Below are positions 26,384 through 37,203 of a DNA stretch of 64,000 nucleotides, piece after piece (position 1 is the first letter of the stretch; every line of letters begins with the position of its first letter). Source of the DNA: Theionarchaea archaeon. Lineage in GTDB: Archaea; Methanobacteriota_B; Thermococci; Methanofastidiosales; SZ-28-30. Under the pieces are notes generated by a model that saw only the letters and a list, made by a program, of their open reading frames with translations, was not told the origin of the DNA and did no database searches. The stretch lies in assembly GCA_018992685.1 (NCBI GenBank), contig JACVGT010000003.1, positions 62,001 to 126,000 of the forward strand, read 5' to 3'. Both the position numbers and the translations under genes were made by a program.

Positions 26384-27088
26384 ATGATTAAAGCTTTCGC
26401 CATCACCATGTTAATAGCAATAATGGGAAGCTCGATCTCGGAATTCAGTCTTTCTCCACATGATGAGTTCAGACTGCATTTCCAGCATGATTACGTGTTC
26501 AGTATAGAAGAATGCGGTGCCCAGTGTATTACCTTGACCGTTTCTCAGATGACTGATGGAATCCCCACATGGACGGGTCAGTTGTTTGACCTCCAGGAGA
26601 AAAAGAGTTATCCACTGCAGATGGAATTTGAGGACGTTCAATTCGAGTCTGTCTATGTAGTGTCCATTGATGCAGTAAGTGTCTTGAGGATCAGCTATCG
26701 GGAACCTGTGGTCACACAGTCTCAGGAGCGGCTGGTGAAAGCTTCCTCTGAGAAGGAGACAATGAGAACCGCCTCGTGGGTGATCATTCTTGAGCTGAGT
26801 GCGGTAGTTTTTTTGGTTTTCTTGGCGGCCTACCGCATCCTGCACAAAGACAAGAGCAGGTCACCTGAGGAGGAAGGTGAATTTACCGGGAGCCCACACT
26901 TGCCTCGTCCTGTTCTAGGATTTCATGACGAGTGGCAGCCGGGAATCCCACGTTGTGAAGAGGAAGACTCAGATCTAGAACTGCTTCAGCGCATCAGGGA
27001 ACTGGAGAACCTCAAAGAAATGGAGATGCAGCGCAGAATGAGGAGAAGGCAGGAAGAAGCAGAAAACATGGGACTGGACTGGATCTAA
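26384..27088 (+). CDS. Secreted-domain single-pass membrane protein, unknown function
   Basis: 234 residues. Signal peptide at 1-19 (FAITMLIAIMGSSIS), extracellular beta-rich domain of about 100 residues with Cys44 and Cys48 (EECGAQC) that may pair, one transmembrane helix at about 131-148, and a cytoplasmic tail ending in a Glu/Arg/Met-rich helix (ELENLKEMEMQRRMRRRQEE). No family recognised. The tail converges on the DUF835 gene with three bases between stops. Confidence 0.55.
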   Translation: MIKAFAITMLIAIMGSSISEFSLSPHDEFRLHFQHDYVFSIEECGAQCITLTVSQMTDGIPTWTGQLFDLQEKKSYPLQMEFEDVQFESVYVVSIDAVSVLRISYREPVVTQSQERLVKASSEKETMRTASWVIILELSAVVFLVFLAAYRILHKDKSRSPEEEGEFTGSPHLPRPVLGFHDEWQPGIPRCEEEDSDLELLQRIRELENLKEMEMQRRMRRRQEEAENMGLDWI

Positions 27089-27091
27089 CAA

Positions 27092-27697
27092 TCAGATACA
27101 GACAGATTCTTTTTCCAGGAATCCCATTTCTTTCTCCGAGAAAGCTTCGGGATCCACGGGAATGAGTATAATCCCCCCGTGACGGGAGATGACTTCACGG
27201 ATGATGTAGAGCTGTTTGAGAACTGGTTCGAATTTGTTGTGGACGATGAGGTATTCCAGTCCATCCAGCAGGATGACGGGGTCCTTCTGGTCAAATACGG
27301 CTTCACTGATTATGTAGGACAGCTTGTGCAGCTGCGTTGGGTACAGGACATTCTCATCTTCTTTTTGACTCAGCCACAGAGTGGGGGCCTCACACAGGTT
27401 GTAGACAGTTCTTATTCGAGGAGGGCTCATCCGGGTTATGATAAGACCGGTGGCATTCTTACTGAACCAGTCTGCAAAAAGTGAATAGGAGCGTCCCACA
27501 TCTCTTCCTTTTACCAGATACATGGTTCCTTTTTCCAGATGCGGTCGTTCTGAAGGTACTTCTGTGGGCTGGGCAAAAAATCGGGTCAACTTGAAAGCAG
27601 CGAGAGCAAGAAGGGCCAGTACTGCAGTGTGTAGCCCTGAGTACTGAACCATGCTTTGAATTACTACCCTTGTCTCAGCCTGTATCACGAGCACCAT
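27092..27697 (-). CDS. DUF835-domain membrane protein
   Basis: 201 residues. An N-terminal hydrophobic helix at about 22-38 anchors a DUF835 domain (about 60-195): LVKGRDVGRSYSLFADWF, GLIITRMSPPRIR, then VILLDGLEYLIVHNKFEPVLKQL and GGIILIPVDPEAFSEKE, the most conserved blocks of the family, which is related to RecA/KaiC-type folds and common in archaeal signalling proteins. The start at 27697 directly follows GGAGGAAAAGC, itself placed right after the gyrB stop; a longer frame reading back into gyrB is rejected. It is co-transcribed with gyrB. Confidence 0.72.
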   Translation of the reverse strand: MVLVIQAETRVVIQSMVQYSGLHTAVLALLALAAFKLTRFFAQPTEVPSERPHLEKGTMYLVKGRDVGRSYSLFADWFSKNATGLIITRMSPPRIRTVYNLCEAPTLWLSQKEDENVLYPTQLHKLSYIISEAVFDQKDPVILLDGLEYLIVHNKFEPVLKQLYIIREVISRHGGIILIPVDPEAFSEKEMGFLEKESVCI

Positions 27698-27707
27698 GCT
27701 TTTCCTC

Positions 27708-29672
<1,965 letters not shown>

Positions 29673-29759
29673 CTACAAAGGGATACCATTCCGCATGAGG
29701 TATCTCTTTTCCTCAGCGGATGAAAAGACTGCTTCAGTCATGAGAAAAGAGAATACAGA

Positions 29760-30329
29760 TCAGCTTACAACTTTGGCTTTGACAATTTCAACTCTTCTCA
29801 AAGGATACACACTCTTTGCAGCTCTGAAAGCATCAGAAGCCACTTTGCTGAGGAATAGCTCCTGTACGAATTGCTCAAGCGTCAAATTCGAAGCAGATTC
29901 TGAAATTGCTTGACTGATCGCCTTTCGCAAAGCCGCTTCCTGCTGGTTGGTGGTAGTCCGGTAGCACAGCCCTGCCGCAGTGACCCGTACCTTCTTTCCA
30001 TCTTTCGTGGCAATGTCGGTGATGGCCTCTACTTTCGTGTTCCGTCTCCTAATCTGAGCCCTCATGTACGAGCGAGAAACCTCGTGACGCAGAAACTCGG
30101 TATGAGCTTCATTGCCCTGCACCTCGTTTATCTTGAAACAGAGTTTGAGGTGACTTTTCTTGAAGTCTCCACTGAGTTCCTTTCCACTGACATCCACAGT
30201 TCTTCCAATGAGTTTCTTGGGGTCATCTGTAGGAGTCTCCCCCACATGCTGCTTTCCGAACATGGAGGGAGCATAGATGCCATACCATTCTTTTGCTTTC
30301 CATGGGTCTTTCTTTCGAAGTTTTGCCAT
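29760..30329 (-). CDS. rps3ae: Ribosomal protein S3Ae (eS1)
   Basis: 189 residues. Archaeal/eukaryotic small-subunit protein eS1: KKDPWKAKEWYGIYAPSMFG at the N-terminus, GRTVDVSGKELSGDFKKSH, RSYMRAQIRRRNTKVEAI, and the C-terminal YPLRRVEIVKAKV. An in-frame ATG seven codons earlier (30350) is less likely because AAGGTGATTTG sits just before 30329. The promoter ACCTTATAAGG (about 30366-30376, minus strand) faces away from the adenosine deaminase gene. Confidence 0.95.
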   Translation of the reverse strand: MAKLRKKDPWKAKEWYGIYAPSMFGKQHVGETPTDDPKKLIGRTVDVSGKELSGDFKKSHLKLCFKINEVQGNEAHTEFLRHEVSRSYMRAQIRRRNTKVEAITDIATKDGKKVRVTAAGLCYRTTTNQQEAALRKAISQAISESASNLTLEQFVQELFLSKVASDAFRAAKSVYPLRRVEIVKAKVVS

Positions 30330-30540
30330 CAAATCACCTTGATAGAGCACACGAGAAATTTCCCCCTTATAAGGTTAATCCTCGGTGATCATCATAGTAC
30401 AAGATGACACAGACTCTTATTGGCTCGTTTTAAAGGTTTCCCTCATGAGACGTCAATATGAATAAGGGCAGCTCTTTTCAGAGGGTCAAGCTGGGGATAG
30501 GTTAAAAAGCGTTGGGCGTGAGCTGCAATCACGGAAGAAT

Positions 30541-30572
30541 CTGAGACCTTTGAATCACTGTCTCAGAAAGGT
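30541..30572 (+). promoter_or_regulatory. Overlapping alternative stems in the adenosine deaminase leader
   Basis: CTGAGAC (30541-30547) pairs with GTCTCAG (30560-30566); ACCTTT (30546-30551) pairs with AAAGGT (30567-30572). The stems overlap at 30546-30547, so they compete or stack as a pseudoknot. A TATA-like GTTAAAAAGC at 30501-30510 would start the transcript just before them. Confidence 0.3.
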
Positions 30573-30598
30573 TACAGCAAGAAGGGAGAGCGATCTCA

Positions 30599-31645
30599 AT
30601 GTTACCTTCAGAAACCATAGGACACATTGCAGTAAACGTGCCAAAGGTGGAACTTCATCTTCATCTAGAAGGGGCCATTCCTTTGGAAACACTGTTCCAC
30701 CTCATTCAGAAAAAGGGAGAACCTTCTATTGAAAATATTGACGATCTGCAAAGAAAACTGACGTACACTGACTTCGATCACTTTATTGACACATGGATCT
30801 GGAAGAACACCTTTATTACGGAGGAAAGAGACTTTGAGTGGATTACGTACGATGTACTGCGTAGTCTTACTTACCATCATGTGAAGTATGTGGAGGCCTT
30901 CTATTCACCGAGTGATTATTTTGGACAGGGATTTTCCACACAAAAGATTACCGAGTACGTTATCAAGGGCAAAGAAAGGGCCTACCGTGAATGTGGTATT
31001 CAGTGTGAACTGATCCTGGATGTTGTCCGGGGGAACAGTCTGGATTTGTGCATGCAGCAAGTTGAGGATGTGGAACCGTACCTGGGAAAGGGTGTGATTG
31101 GCATTGGACTTGGAGGAAGAGAGCAGAAATACCCTGCAGACACGTACAGCCTGGTATACAGGCAGGCCAAACAGAAAGGGTTCAGAGTTACAGCACATGC
31201 GGGAGAAGCAGATGGTCCTAAATCCATCTGGGCAGCCATCAGGGCATTGGGCTGTGAACGCATAGGGCACGGCGTGAGAGCCTTTGAAGATCCTGAACTG
31301 GTGCGTCTGCTCAGGGAGAAGAACCTCCCCCTGGAAATGTGCGTGATCAGCAATGTCCGAACAGGAGTTATTCCTTCTGTTGAAGCCCATCCCATTACAG
31401 AGTACTTCAGAAAAGGATTGCTGGTTACTGTCAATTCTGATGATCCCACCATGTTCAACACCACGGTGAGCAGAGAGTACAGCGTGCTGGCAGAGCAATT
31501 GGGATTTTCTTTGGAGGACCTGAAACGTATTAGTTTCAATGGGATTACTGCTTCTTTCTTGCCTGAAAAGGATAAAGAATCATTGAAATGTTCTTTCGAG
31601 AAGGAGTGGGATGCCGTACTGGATACGTTCGTGCAGCACAGTTAG
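30599..31645 (+). CDS. add: Adenosine deaminase family protein
   Basis: 348 residues, the usual length. Zinc amidohydrolase that deaminates adenosine, or a related purine compound, to the inosine analogue. Active-site motifs: PKVELHLHLEGA (two metal His), GIGLGGRE, TAHAGEADG (third His and catalytic Glu), RIGHGVRA and VNSDDPTMF (Asp ligand and catalytic Asp). Aminodeoxyfutalosine or S-adenosylhomocysteine-related substrates cannot be excluded. GAGAG and AAGGGAG lie before the ATG. The XTPase gene follows with its own promoter. Confidence 0.88.
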   Translation: MLPSETIGHIAVNVPKVELHLHLEGAIPLETLFHLIQKKGEPSIENIDDLQRKLTYTDFDHFIDTWIWKNTFITEERDFEWITYDVLRSLTYHHVKYVEAFYSPSDYFGQGFSTQKITEYVIKGKERAYRECGIQCELILDVVRGNSLDLCMQQVEDVEPYLGKGVIGIGLGGREQKYPADTYSLVYRQAKQKGFRVTAHAGEADGPKSIWAAIRALGCERIGHGVRAFEDPELVRLLREKNLPLEMCVISNVRTGVIPSVEAHPITEYFRKGLLVTVNSDDPTMFNTTVSREYSVLAEQLGFSLEDLKRISFNGITASFLPEKDKESLKCSFEKEWDAVLDTFVQHS

Positions 31646-31693
31646 CCTTTGAAAGAGCGACAACATTTTTAAACCAGCAGGAAGATTTGAACC

Positions 31694-32230
31694 ATGGTGC
31701 ACTTCATCACATCCAATGCCCACAAATTTGCTGAAGTAAAGAAGCTGACAGACATTCCTCTGGTCCAGATGAATCTCCCCTATCCTGAGATCCAGGCAGA
31801 TACTCTCCAGGAAGTCGCGGAATATGGTGCTGAATATTGCTATGAACGAGTAGGAGAACCGTGCTTTGTGGAGGATTCAGGGCTATTCTGTGATGCGCTC
31901 CTGGGATTTCCGGGACCATACTCCAACTATGTGGATCGGACTCTTGGATGTGATGGGATCTTGCGCTTGGTTTCCCAGAATAGGAAAGCACACTTCACTT
32001 CTGTAATTGCCTACCATGACGGTTCAAAGGTCAACCTTTTTATGGGCGAGGTCGGAGGTACCCTCACAGAAACCAAAAAAGGCGAAAAAGGCTTCGGGTT
32101 TGACCCTATATTTGTCCCCGAAGGTGAAACCAGAACCTTTGCTGAAATGGAGACTGAAGAGAAAAACTTATATTCCCATAGAGGAAAAGCGTTTACAGCG
32201 TTTATTAGCTATTTGAATCAGGTGAGATAA
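31694..32230 (+). CDS. rdgB: XTP/dITP diphosphatase (RdgB/HAM1 family)
   Basis: 178 residues. House-cleaning pyrophosphatase that hydrolyses XTP and (d)ITP to monophosphates. Signatures: [15 protein letters not shown] near the N-terminus, [44 protein letters not shown] and SHRGKAF. ATTTTTAAACC at 31666-31676 is about 23 bases before the ATG. The stop and the S15 start share a base (TAATG), so it leads a tightly packed operon XTPase-S15-RecJ-SerRS-DUF6504. Confidence 0.93.
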   Translation: MVHFITSNAHKFAEVKKLTDIPLVQMNLPYPEIQADTLQEVAEYGAEYCYERVGEPCFVEDSGLFCDALLGFPGPYSNYVDRTLGCDGILRLVSQNRKAHFTSVIAYHDGSKVNLFMGEVGGTLTETKKGEKGFGFDPIFVPEGETRTFAEMETEEKNLYSHRGKAFTAFISYLNQVR

Positions 32231-32682
32231 TGGCAAAAATGCATTCAAAGAAAAGAGGAAAATCACGATCAAAACGTCCCCTGCGGACTGCTTCCCCCAC
32301 GTGGTCAGAGTACTCCAGAGAAGAGGTCACCGATCTCGTCCTGAGATACAGGAAGGAGGAGTTTTCACCGAGCACGATCGGGGTTGTGCTGCGCGATCGG
32401 CACGGCATTCCTTCTGTAAGACTGGCAACGGGGAAGAAAATCACCAAGATTTTGGAGGAACAAGATGAGGCTCCCAGTCTTCCTGAAGACTTGATGAATT
32501 TGATGAGGCAGGCTGTAAACCTGCGCAAACACATGGAAGAACATCCCGGAGACTTACATTCCAGGAGGGGGCTGCAGCTGTGTGAGTCCAAGATCAGACG
32601 TCTGGTCAAGTACTATCGCGGAAAGAAGCTCCCTGCAGACTGGAGGTATGAACCCGAAAGGGCCGAGCTTCTGGTGAGATAG
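32230..32682 (+). CDS. rps15: Ribosomal protein S15 (uS15)
   Basis: 150 residues, the archaeal/eukaryotic form with an extra N-terminal domain ([17 protein letters not shown], then [32 protein letters not shown]). The core helices carry [32 protein letters not shown], the 16S-binding segment. Its place after the XTPase and before a RecJ-like gene is a common euryarchaeal order. Confidence 0.96.
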   Translation: MAKMHSKKRGKSRSKRPLRTASPTWSEYSREEVTDLVLRYRKEEFSPSTIGVVLRDRHGIPSVRLATGKKITKILEEQDEAPSLPEDLMNLMRQAVNLRKHMEEHPGDLHSRRGLQLCESKIRRLVKYYRGKKLPADWRYEPERAELLVR

Positions 32683-32684
32683 AC

Positions 32685-33908
32685 GTGTCTGAATTCGAAG
32701 AGGCGCTTGTTGAAGCTTCCCGAACCCTGCAGGATAATCAACCTTTTCAGGTCGTCACACACGGAGATGTGGATGGAGTAGCTGCGGGCGCTCTTGCTGT
32801 ATCTGCGTTTGATTGCAGAGTGATTATTCAGAAGCGACTGGCTCTGCAGAACCTGGATTCTTCCCAGTTCACGCTGTTTCTGGATATGGGAAGCTCTCAA
32901 TCCCGAGAGATTGAAGAGAGGCTCTCACAGTACCTGATCATTGATCATCACCCTTCACCAGATTATGGTCCCCGGACTGTCAATCCATGGAAATACGGCA
33001 TTGATGGAACCCGTGAACTGTGTGCTGCATCCACCTTCTATCTCGTGATAAAGAGGTTGGGCGATGAATTCAAAAGACTGAGCTATCTCGGTCTGGTGGG
33101 TGCACTGGGTGACAGACAGAGTGTGGAACCCAGGAATGCTGAACTCTGGAAAGACGCAGTGGAGGCAGGAGTGCTCCACGGAACGGTCCTGTTCAATGCA
33201 TATGAGCTCTCAGAGTTCGTGCAGGTAGTCAATGCGTGCTGCAGAAACAGCAAGAAAGAACTGGGGATGGATGTATGTCTGCTCAGAAACTATCAACAGG
33301 GAAAGAGAGAGCTGGAAACATATAATCGTGTTTTTGAAAGAGATTTGCAGCACCTCACCGATAAATGGGAAATGATAATCAGAGAGAATGAAGGAAGAAT
33401 CTCTCTCTACATATACGATGATGCTATCACCAGAAAGTATGCTGGGGAACTGGCCACAAGACTGGCCCGGTCCTATGAAAGACCAGTGATCATCTTGGCC
33501 CATGATGGAGAAGGAATCAAGATCTCAGGGAGAGCCACTTCCGCACTTGTTAGAAAAGGTGTGCACCTGGGAAATGCATTTCAGGGATTCGGGGGTGGGC
33601 ATGATGTGGCAGCGGGTGCTTTTCTTGAGGATGAAGACATGATAGAAACATTTATACAGGTCACTGACCAAAGGCTTCATCGCATGATTGCTCCTGTCAG
33701 AGTAGAGCTTGATATTCCGGTCAAGGACGCTTCTCAGGTAATGAAAGCTTTGGCCGTCGATAACAAGGGATATGACACTGTTGACATTGTGGCAAAAGGA
33801 GATCACATCCTGGTGACTGCTTGGGGCCAGCCGGGAACAGTGAAGAATACTATCGATGATATTCTGGCCTGCGTCATATCTGCGTTGAGCATGATGGAGG
33901 GAGAGTAA
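32685..33908 (+). CDS. recJ: Archaeal RecJ-like DHH-family exonuclease
   Basis: 407 residues from a GTG three bases after the S15 stop. DHH/DHHA1 phosphoesterase: motif THGDVDGVAAGAL (26-38), FLDMGSSQSREIEE, DHHPSPDYG (motif III, about 87-95) and the DHHA1 signature GFGGGHDVAAGAF (about 305-317). Archaeal homologues include the GINS-associated nuclease GAN and aRecJ, acting on single-stranded DNA or RNA ends in replication and repair. The start of serS overlaps its stop (TAATG). Confidence 0.9.
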   Translation: MSEFEEALVEASRTLQDNQPFQVVTHGDVDGVAAGALAVSAFDCRVIIQKRLALQNLDSSQFTLFLDMGSSQSREIEERLSQYLIIDHHPSPDYGPRTVNPWKYGIDGTRELCAASTFYLVIKRLGDEFKRLSYLGLVGALGDRQSVEPRNAELWKDAVEAGVLHGTVLFNAYELSEFVQVVNACCRNSKKELGMDVCLLRNYQQGKRELETYNRVFERDLQHLTDKWEMIIRENEGRISLYIYDDAITRKYAGELATRLARSYERPVIILAHDGEGIKISGRATSALVRKGVHLGNAFQGFGGGHDVAAGAFLEDEDMIETFIQVTDQRLHRMIAPVRVELDIPVKDASQVMKALAVDNKGYDTVDIVAKGDHILVTAWGQPGTVKNTIDDILACVISALSMMEGE

Positions 33909-35185
33909 TGCTTGATATCAATTTGATAAGGGAATCACCGGAAATAGTGAAAGAATCCATGAGAAGACGTCAAATGGATACCGCTGTGGTAGATGAGGTT
34001 AGGACTCTGGATGAACAGTGGAGAGACGTCCTCACTGAAGGAAACAGGCTGCGGCACAGGAAGAACATTCTTGCAGATGAAATCAAAGAGTTGAGAAAGC
34101 AGGGAATGGATATTTCTGAGAAGATAGAAGAATCAAAAGCACTTCCACAGAAAATCCGTGATCTGGAAGAAAAAGAGAGGAATCTCAGATCACAAATTCA
34201 GCAGTCGATGTTGCAGATACCAAATCTGCTTCATGAATCCGTTCCGTACGGGTTGGACGACACTGAAAATGAAGAAGTGAAACGCTGGGGAACATTGCGG
34301 GAATATGATTTTGAACTGAAAAGTCATGTAGACGTCATGGAAGCACTGGGTTTACTCGATACGGAACGAGCAGGCAAGGTAGCAGGATCACGGTTCTTCT
34401 ACCTGAAAAATGAGGCAGTTCTCCTGGACATGGCGCTGATTCATGTTGCTCTCCAGCATATGAGATCAAAAGGGTTCAACCTCATGGAAACTCCTTACAT
34501 GCTCAACAGGAAATCAGTTGAGGGCTGTGTGGATATGAGTGCTTTTGAAGATGTTTTGTATAAGATTGAGGGTGAAGATTTGTATTTGACCGCCACGTCA
34601 GAACATACGTTGGCTGCCTATCATATGGATGAGATTCTTGAAGAAGAAGTGTTGCCTCTGAGATACGCAGGGTTCTCAGCATGCTTCAGAAGGGAAGCCG
34701 GGCCCCATGGAAAGGACACGAAGGGGGTGTTCAGAGCCCACCAGTTCAATAAAGTTGAACAGTTTGTATTCTGCACACCACAGCAATCATGGGATGAGCA
34801 CGAGAAGCTTGTCCAGAATGCAGAAGAAATCTTCCAGAAACTGGAACTGCCGTACCGGGTGGTCAATGTGTGCACAGGGGACCTTGGGGGAGTTGCAGCT
34901 AAGAAATATGATATTGAAGCGTGGATGCCAAAACAGGAAACATTCAGAGAGGTCGTATCCTGCAGTAACTGTACTGATTATCAGGCAAGGGAGCTCAATG
35001 TGAGGTTCAGAACTCCTGAAGGGAATGAGTTTGTCCACACCCTGAACAGTACTGCTCTGGCTACATCGAGGGCCCTGGTGGCCATCTTTGAGAATTACCA
35101 GCAGGAAGATGGCTCGGTGATAGTCCCCAGCGTGCTCAGGGATCTGGTGGGCTGCGACGTACTCACGCCGCCTGAAGGAACATGA
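33908..35185 (+). CDS. serS: Seryl-tRNA synthetase (canonical class II type)
   Basis: 425 residues. Charges tRNA-Ser. N-terminal coiled-coil tRNA-binding arm at about 30-105, then the class II core: motif 2 FRREAGPHGKDTKGVFRAHQF, the serine-binding TATSEHT, and motif 3 LNSTALATSRALVAIFENYQ. This is the common bacterial/eukaryotic type, not the rare form with a zinc site found in some methanogens. The next gene starts inside its stop (ATGA at 35182-35185). Confidence 0.96.
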   Translation: MLDINLIRESPEIVKESMRRRQMDTAVVDEVRTLDEQWRDVLTEGNRLRHRKNILADEIKELRKQGMDISEKIEESKALPQKIRDLEEKERNLRSQIQQSMLQIPNLLHESVPYGLDDTENEEVKRWGTLREYDFELKSHVDVMEALGLLDTERAGKVAGSRFFYLKNEAVLLDMALIHVALQHMRSKGFNLMETPYMLNRKSVEGCVDMSAFEDVLYKIEGEDLYLTATSEHTLAAYHMDEILEEEVLPLRYAGFSACFRREAGPHGKDTKGVFRAHQFNKVEQFVFCTPQQSWDEHEKLVQNAEEIFQKLELPYRVVNVCTGDLGGVAAKKYDIEAWMPKQETFREVVSCSNCTDYQARELNVRFRTPEGNEFVHTLNSTALATSRALVAIFENYQQEDGSVIVPSVLRDLVGCDVLTPPEGT

Positions 35186-35535
35186 ACACATTCTATTGTG
35201 AACCAATAACTGTCACCTTTGCCAGTGAACCGCTCCTGGAAAAGAAACCCGGCCCCCCCTCAGCCTTTGTGTGGAGAGAAACTCGTTACAGCGTTACCGC
35301 AGTGCTCAAGATGTGGCACGACTACAGCGTTCGTGGAACACTCCAGTCTTTCTATAATGAGAAGAGAGGTAATGCTCCTGAGATGACTCAGCGTGAGAGA
35401 GGCTCCTGGGGAGTGGGGAGAGACTACTACCGGGTTGAGACCGACTCTGGCGAAATCTTCGACGTCTATTATGACCGAGCCCCGAGAAAGCACACAAAAG
35501 GGGAGTGGATACTGCTCAGGAAAGTGGGGCCATGA
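35182..35535 (+). CDS. DUF6504-like small protein
   Basis: 117 residues, soluble and beta-rich. AFVWRETRYSVTAVLKMWHDY followed by RDYYRVETDSGEIFDVYYDRA and GEWILLRKVG matches the DUF6504 pattern (W-x-G/R-R-Y at the start, YRV-x-T-x-x-G, YYD, W-x-L). In bacteria such domains accompany DNA polymerase IV-type or repair genes; here it ends the serS operon by ATGA coupling. Biochemical role unknown. Confidence 0.6.
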   Translation: MNTFYCEPITVTFASEPLLEKKPGPPSAFVWRETRYSVTAVLKMWHDYSVRGTLQSFYNEKRGNAPEMTQRERGSWGVGRDYYRVETDSGEIFDVYYDRAPRKHTKGEWILLRKVGP

Positions 35536-35649
35536 ATTCTGAAGTCTTCTCAAGGTCATGTGGGGAACACGCTCGGAAAGGCCTGGACTCAATGAAAACA
35601 TTTATTAACCCCAGATCAATCACAGGGACAGTAGCATGAGGTTGTAACA

Positions 35650-35871
35650 ATGAACGACATAGAGTGGGAAAATATATTTCAGGATGAAGAGACTCTCCTC
35701 AAGGTGTCAGCCCTCTCTTACTTGGGACTAGCCCTGTACTTGTCTTTGAGGAAGAAATCACCTCCCAGGAAGGTGCAACCTCCTCCAGAAGAGCGACCCA
35801 AGAAGAGACCCCTTACTCTGAGTGAAATGATTGCAAAGATGATTGAAGAAACATATGGGGTTCAGAAATAG
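35650..35871 (+). CDS. Small single-TM protein, unknown function
   Basis: 73 residues: an acidic N-terminus, one hydrophobic helix (ALSYLGLALYLSL, about 21-33), then a basic Pro-rich tail (KKSPPRKVQPPPEERPKKRP) and a final helix. GAGGTTG lies eight bases before the ATG and CATTTATTAACC at 35597-35608 gives a promoter with a leader of about 20 bases. Size and independent promoter argue for a real gene; no homologue comes to mind. Confidence 0.5.
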   Translation: MNDIEWENIFQDEETLLKVSALSYLGLALYLSLRKKSPPRKVQPPPEERPKKRPLTLSEMIAKMIEETYGVQK

Positions 35872-36027
35872 GCTCCTTGTCAGATAGAAGCTTTCTTCAG
35901 AGTACCGTATCACCGATCTCTTGCCCCGGGGCTGCCACCGCCATTGCCTATATTATATGTGATTTTTCTACAAATACACTCTTGAAAGTACGTCATTAAT
36001 CATACCCTGTTGATATCGCTGCACAAT

Positions 36028-36036
36028 CTTTATATG
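36028..36036 (+). promoter_or_regulatory. TATA box of the micro-ORF/flippase transcript
   Basis: CTTTATATG centred 24 bases before the ATG at 36056, predicting that the mRNA begins at the micro-ORF start codon. Confidence 0.6.
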
Positions 36037-36055
36037 TCCCGATGCTATGAGCGCC

Positions 36056-36133
36056 ATGAGCGAGAGGCAGGTATTGCAGGAGACCTGTTCTCCTCGAATC
36101 AATGCCGAGAAGGCTAAGGAGTATGAGAAATGA
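36056..36133 (+). CDS. 25-residue leaderless micro-ORF coupled to the flippase-like gene
   Basis: Starts at the predicted 5' end of the mRNA and ends with TGA overlapping the next ATG (ATGA, 36130-36133). The peptide MSERQVLQETCSPRINAEK... is hydrophilic with one Cys. Just before its end AAGGCTAAGGAGTATGAG provides a ribosome site (AAGGAG) for the following gene. It may be a true small protein or only a device for coupling. Confidence 0.45.
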   Translation: MSERQVLQETCSPRINAEKAKEYEK

Positions 36134-37122
36134 GCAAAGTACGTTCCATAATCTTGCTGCTCGTGGGAGTCAGTATCCTCTTCCTGATGGTGCATCTTGC
36201 GGGAGCTGCTGACGTTGCAGATGTTCTGAGAAAGGCAGATGTCTCCTTTTTCGCACTGGCGTTACTGTGCGAAGGACTAGCGATTCTTCTGTGGGCATTT
36301 CGATGGAGAATCCTCCTGAGTCCCTTCAAGTCGGTGTCTCTGAGGAACACAGCCAAAGGGATCCTCATTGGAGTGTTTTTCAACAACATAACTCCCGTAG
36401 CCAGAGCGGGTGGAGAACCTTTCAGAGCATACTACATGGAGAAAAAAGAAGGTGTTCCCCTTGAGGATGCTTTTGCCACAGTGACTATTGATCGTATTCT
36501 GGACAGCGTTCCTTTCATGGTTATCATCACCGCCTCTCTTGCCTACTTTGTGATTCTTCTGGACATCAGTCTCAGAATAACTATAATTTTGTGTGTGGCC
36601 CTGTTCCTTAATTTAATGTTACTATCAGTGGTTCTGTACTTTTCTTTCAATTTGAAGGCAGCCAAGAAATTGATGTTTTCTATATTGCGATTTGTGGCCC
36701 ATTTCTCTAATAGACTGGAGAAGTATGAGAGCAGGATTGAGGCTGCAGTGGAACAATACCATGAAGCGGTGAGGACGCTTTCTTCACAGGGCGGGGATTT
36801 GATGAAATCTCTTTCGATATCATTTGGGTTTTGGCTTCTCATGATCTTGAGAAACTACATGATCGTTTTGGCCCTTGGTTATAAGATTAATTTCATGGTT
36901 ATCATGGTTATACAAGCCATGAGTATTCTTGTCGGGATTGTTCCCTTCCTTCCAGGAGGATTGGGGTCTATTGATGGAATTATGGTTTTCCTGTTCATGT
37001 CGTTCAAGTTCCCAGCAGCGGCTGCAGTGACTGTTTCTCTTTTGGATCGATTTGTCAGTTTCTGGATGATGATGGGTGTGGGAGCAGTTGTGGTATTTGT
37101 GGAGCGGCAGTACTTGAAATAG
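36130..37122 (+). CDS. UPF0104/LPG-synthase-TM-like flippase family membrane protein
   Basis: 330 residues, seven to eight membrane helices. The family signatures are NNITPVARAGGEPFRAYYM (about 86-104), an acidic TIDRILDSVPF and the C-terminal LPGGLGSIDGIMVF (about 277-290). It belongs to the lysyltransferase/flippase-like integral membrane family (UPF0104, PF03706), whose archaeal members lack the MprF catalytic domain and may move lipid-linked compounds. AAGGAG lies seven bases before the ATG, inside the preceding micro-ORF. Confidence 0.8.
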   Translation: MSKVRSIILLLVGVSILFLMVHLAGAADVADVLRKADVSFFALALLCEGLAILLWAFRWRILLSPFKSVSLRNTAKGILIGVFFNNITPVARAGGEPFRAYYMEKKEGVPLEDAFATVTIDRILDSVPFMVIITASLAYFVILLDISLRITIILCVALFLNLMLLSVVLYFSFNLKAAKKLMFSILRFVAHFSNRLEKYESRIEAAVEQYHEAVRTLSSQGGDLMKSLSISFGFWLLMILRNYMIVLALGYKINFMVIMVIQAMSILVGIVPFLPGGLGSIDGIMVFLFMSFKFPAAAAVTVSLLDRFVSFWMMMGVGAVVVFVERQYLK

Positions 37123-37203
37123 CGAACTGAAAGGTATCATCTTGAGTGGCAGAAGAGTGCTGGAACGACTATTGCATCAGTGTTATGTAGGGTTGGACAG
37201 CTC

